Below, piece after piece: positions 31,610-33,577 of a DNA stretch of 33,577 bases. A program made the translations under genes and the position numbers. The stretch is taken from NCBI GenBank assembly GCA_002320815.1, contig DCLA01000051.1, forward strand, positions 43,073 through 76,649, read 5' to 3'. Every line of letters starts with the position of its first letter. The first letter of the stretch is position 1. Origin of the DNA: Myxococcales bacterium UBA1660 (GTDB taxonomy: Bacteria; Myxococcota_A; Polyangia; Polyangiales; Houyiibacteriaceae). The notes beneath the pieces were generated by a model, which did not search any database, was not told where the DNA came from, and saw only the letters and a program-made list of their open reading frames with translations.

Positions 31610-31747
31610 CGAACTGTTTGAGAACGAGCGCGTAGCACGCGTACCAACGGCCTGTGCGTGCAAACTGCTGAGGGCGAATAGCTAGTACTAGCAGGTCATT
31701 GAGAAGCGCCAGAAGGGCGAATTTCACGACCCGCTAGTGAATCGAGC
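31610..31747. other. Low-GC junction with a 12-bp palindrome
   Basis: Base composition drops visibly right after the TAG of the radical SAM gene. The stretch holds the perfect palindrome GCTAGTACTAGC (31681-31692) and no convincing gene; a short minus-strand frame from 31727 has no recognisable family. It may be the left border of a transferred segment. Confidence 0.5.
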
Positions 31748-33523
31748 TCAAGGCTCCTGGCCGAATATGCCCCTTTCCGCACGGCATGAGGTTACTTCCT
31801 CCGCAGGCACGATCTCGTTGACGATGTACTCGGCTAGGATTCTACGCGAGCACTCGCCCTTGTAGAACGCGCCATGCCCGAACGCGTCGACTTCGACGAG
31901 TCTCGAGCCATCTAGGAGGCCCCGCGCCCGACGCGCGCTTTCGATGGGCGTAGCAGGGTCATGGAGATTGTTGAGCAGCAGTAAGGGCCTTGAGCGCGAG
32001 ACCACGAACGGTCCCCTGAATGCATCCTCCGCAATGGGCCAGTCGCGGCACGGCGACGAGAACCAGAGCCAGAAGAGCCCGAAACCCGGTGCCAAGTCGT
32101 CTTCCACGGCCGCATGGTCCGTCCACGCAGAAAGACTGGTCGGGTTGTACGAGTCGCTGCAACCCACCGCCTCGAAGCCGTTGTTCGGCACCAGCCTGCG
32201 GTAGTCTCCACCCGGGAGCTGGACGGGCAACCAGTGGTCCATCTGCCGTCGAAGGTCGCGATACAGGAAGTATAGCTGAGTCATGGCATCCGAGGCATCG
32301 ACGTCGCCAAGTTCACCCTGTCGTGGAAGACTCAGCATCCGAAACGGAAATCGAATGACCTCTATTAGCCGCGTCAACATGATAATGCTTTCGTAGGCAG
32401 ACACACCGTACAGCATCTGATTTGTGAGCGCGGAAAAGTGCTGCTCCCGTATAATCTCCGGCAGGCCTGCAAAGGCGGTTAGATACACTGCCAGAGGTCT
32501 CTCCTCGAGGGAGGCTCGGACACGGTCCCATCGCTCAAGGGCGTTCGGTGCGAGCGCGCATGCGGCCGGTCCGGCGGCATCGCACTGGACCATCATTGCT
32601 TCCAAAGTTTTCCGCCCTCCAGGTCCTGCGCCGAACCTAGACGTGAAGGGGATCGTGGAGTCGTGATCCCCCAACCAGGCATCCGGGGCAACTACACTAT
32701 CTAGTGCGATGGCGCGTACACGGTCTGGAAACATAGATGCGTAGGTGGCGCCCAAATATGTGCCGTAAGAAATGCCCACGTAGTTGAGTTCGTCGTCTCC
32801 GAGCGCCTGGCGGAGAAGGTCCATGTCGCGGGCCACATCCGCGGTGCTCATGTGATTCACGACCGGGTCGCCACCTCGGAGGCAGCTCTCAACAAGGAAC
32901 TGGTCGTATTCGATGTGTCGCTGTAGTTCATCGGGCGCGCGAGGGTAGAACACGGAAGGTCTCTCGACAGCGCTCTCATCCGACGCCGGCTCGCATCTGA
33001 TTGCACTGCTTCCGCCTATTCCGCGGGGATCGATTCCGACAATGTCGAATCTTGACGTGACCTCCTCTCCGAGCAAAGGGTATATTGCCTGAACCAAGCT
33101 AACGGATGATCCGCCGGGTCCACCGGGATTAACGAACAAGCTTCCGATCCGCCTCTCCGTATCCGATGCAGGTATACGCTTAACGAGAAGCTCGATCGTA
33201 TCTCCGCCAGGAACGTCGTAGTCCAGCGGCACGGACACCCTGGCGCACTCTGCTCCGCGTTCTTGGTCCAATTCTGATGCAGAATCACAGACGACCCAAT
33301 CAACCGATGGCACTGGCGCAACAACCTGGCCCGGGCCCAGGTCGAGAGCACCCGGACCTATATCCGCGGAACTCGAAGCACTCGAGTCCCGTAAGGGGGG
33401 CCCGCCGTCAAGGCGCGTCGGCGTGGTAGCCTCCGAGCAGGCAACGCCGCCTATTAGGCACAGGATCAGGGCGGAGCGTGCGATTCCTCGAATCCCTGGA
33501 GCCGAGGTTGTCTTGCCAGTCAT
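31748..33523 (-). CDS. TAP-family alpha/beta-hydrolase lipoprotein
   Basis: The product has 591 residues. A signal MTGKTTSAPGIRGIARSAL-rich lead ends in lipobox IGGVAC (Cys29) and a Ser/Gly-rich linker. The hydrolase domain has the oxyanion loop NPGGPGGSS (132-140), FDIVGIDPRGIGGSS, and the nucleophile elbow GISYGTYLG with Ser252. The Asp lies in LNNLHDPATPIESAR and the His in AFGHGAFYKG near the C-terminus. This is the arrangement of tripeptidyl aminopeptidase (TAP)-like Ser hydrolases, which remove N-terminal peptides or act on esters. GGAG six bases before the ATG at 33523 supports this start over the in-frame ATG at 33529. Local GC is about 45 percent at 32341-32400, far below neighbours, so it was probably acquired by transfer. 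Confidence 0.9.
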   Translation of the reverse strand: MTGKTTSAPGIRGIARSALILCLIGGVACSEATTPTRLDGGPPLRDSSASSSADIGPGALDLGPGQVVAPVPSVDWVVCDSASELDQERGAECARVSVPLDYDVPGGDTIELLVKRIPASDTERRIGSLFVNPGGPGGSSVSLVQAIYPLLGEEVTSRFDIVGIDPRGIGGSSAIRCEPASDESAVERPSVFYPRAPDELQRHIEYDQFLVESCLRGGDPVVNHMSTADVARDMDLLRQALGDDELNYVGISYGTYLGATYASMFPDRVRAIALDSVVAPDAWLGDHDSTIPFTSRFGAGPGGRKTLEAMMVQCDAAGPAACALAPNALERWDRVRASLEERPLAVYLTAFAGLPEIIREQHFSALTNQMLYGVSAYESIIMLTRLIEVIRFPFRMLSLPRQGELGDVDASDAMTQLYFLYRDLRRQMDHWLPVQLPGGDYRRLVPNNGFEAVGCSDSYNPTSLSAWTDHAAVEDDLAPGFGLFWLWFSSPCRDWPIAEDAFRGPFVVSRSRPLLLLNNLHDPATPIESARRARGLLDGSRLVEVDAFGHGAFYKGECSRRILAEYIVNEIVPAEEVTSCRAERGIFGQEP

Positions 33524-33553
33524 ATACATCTCCAAATTTAGCTCTCGCCGGAT

Positions 33554-33577
33554 TGGTCTGGCCCCCGAAAACTGAGC
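33554..33577 (+). mobile_element. Possible IS3-like terminal inverted repeat at the window edge
   Basis: The sequence TGGTCTGGCCCCCGAAAACT at 33554-33573 resembles, from memory, IS3-family ends of the style TGxxCTGxCCCCxAAAACTG. The insertion body would lie to the right, outside the window. No transposase is visible, so this is tentative. Confidence 0.35.

Noticed and set aside
31681..31747. Cloning-vector contamination (resembles AAGGGCGAATT and CTAGTG...GAGCTC of polylinkers)
   Set aside because: The match is broken and short, with differing bases between the pieces, and the flanks are ordinary genomic sequence.

Overview
The window is about 33.6 kb of very GC-rich DNA (for example 48 of 60 bases are G+C at 29941-30000). 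It carries dense lipoprotein genes with Cys/Asp-rich linkers, Gly-Asp-Ala-rich tails after the lipobox, RCC1 and PD40 propellers, a somatomedin-B module and CGDGVC-type Cys motifs, plus orphan sensor kinases. This mix points to a myxobacterium (Myxococcota, Polyangia; the style resembles Sandaracinaceae). That is inference from gene content; no rRNA or other marker gene is present. I found no tRNA, rRNA or CRISPR.

Layout. 1-7.6 kb: a membrane PAS histidine kinase cut by the left edge, an NADPH-dependent FMN reductase, a lipoprotein of unknown function, an SRPBCC protein, a SnoaL-like protein, a CHASE-type histidine kinase, a NudL-like Nudix hydrolase and a short HPF/RaiA ribosome hibernation factor. 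7.7-13.8 kb: a minus-strand run holding an NAD-dependent epimerase/3-beta-HSD-like protein, a DUF21-CBS-CorC membrane protein, a small STAS-like protein, a SirB1-family protein, a P-domain lipoprotein with a clear intrinsic terminator, and an endonuclease I lipoprotein with a somatomedin-B module. 13.9-15.2 kb: a cation/proton antiporter pseudogene with several frameshifts, then a hexamer array and a perfect 53-bp direct repeat. 15.2-20.2 kb: a TonB-dependent receptor with an N-terminal TonB-C-like domain, coupled by a TGATG overlap to an RCC1 lipoprotein, then an Ala/Pro-rich exported protein. 20.2-24.1 kb: a limonene-epoxide-hydrolase-like enzyme, a DUF3050 protein, a broken Cys-rich gene and a large PD40/CVACH lipoprotein. 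24.72-31.6 kb: a gluzincin-like peptidase, an AT-hook coiled-coil protein, a SplB-like radical SAM protein, a polytopic GT-C-like membrane protein, and an overlapping UbiA prenyltransferase/radical SAM pair. 31.6-33.6 kb: a visibly lower-GC segment with a TAP-family alpha/beta-hydrolase lipoprotein and, at the right edge, a sequence resembling an IS3-family end.

The most unusual structure is at 24166-24715. Two oppositely oriented arms each have the same order: CCCTAGCAGG, a hairpin, CCCTTGCC and four roughly 18-nt mini-hairpins. The third mini-hairpin on both sides carries the same compensated base-pair change, and loops differ while stems are kept. Between the arms lies the first ten codons of a gene resembling 23S rRNA intervening-sequence (four-helix-bundle) proteins, severed where the left arm begins. 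I read this as a decayed, IVS-like mobile cassette outside rRNA, possibly undescribed.
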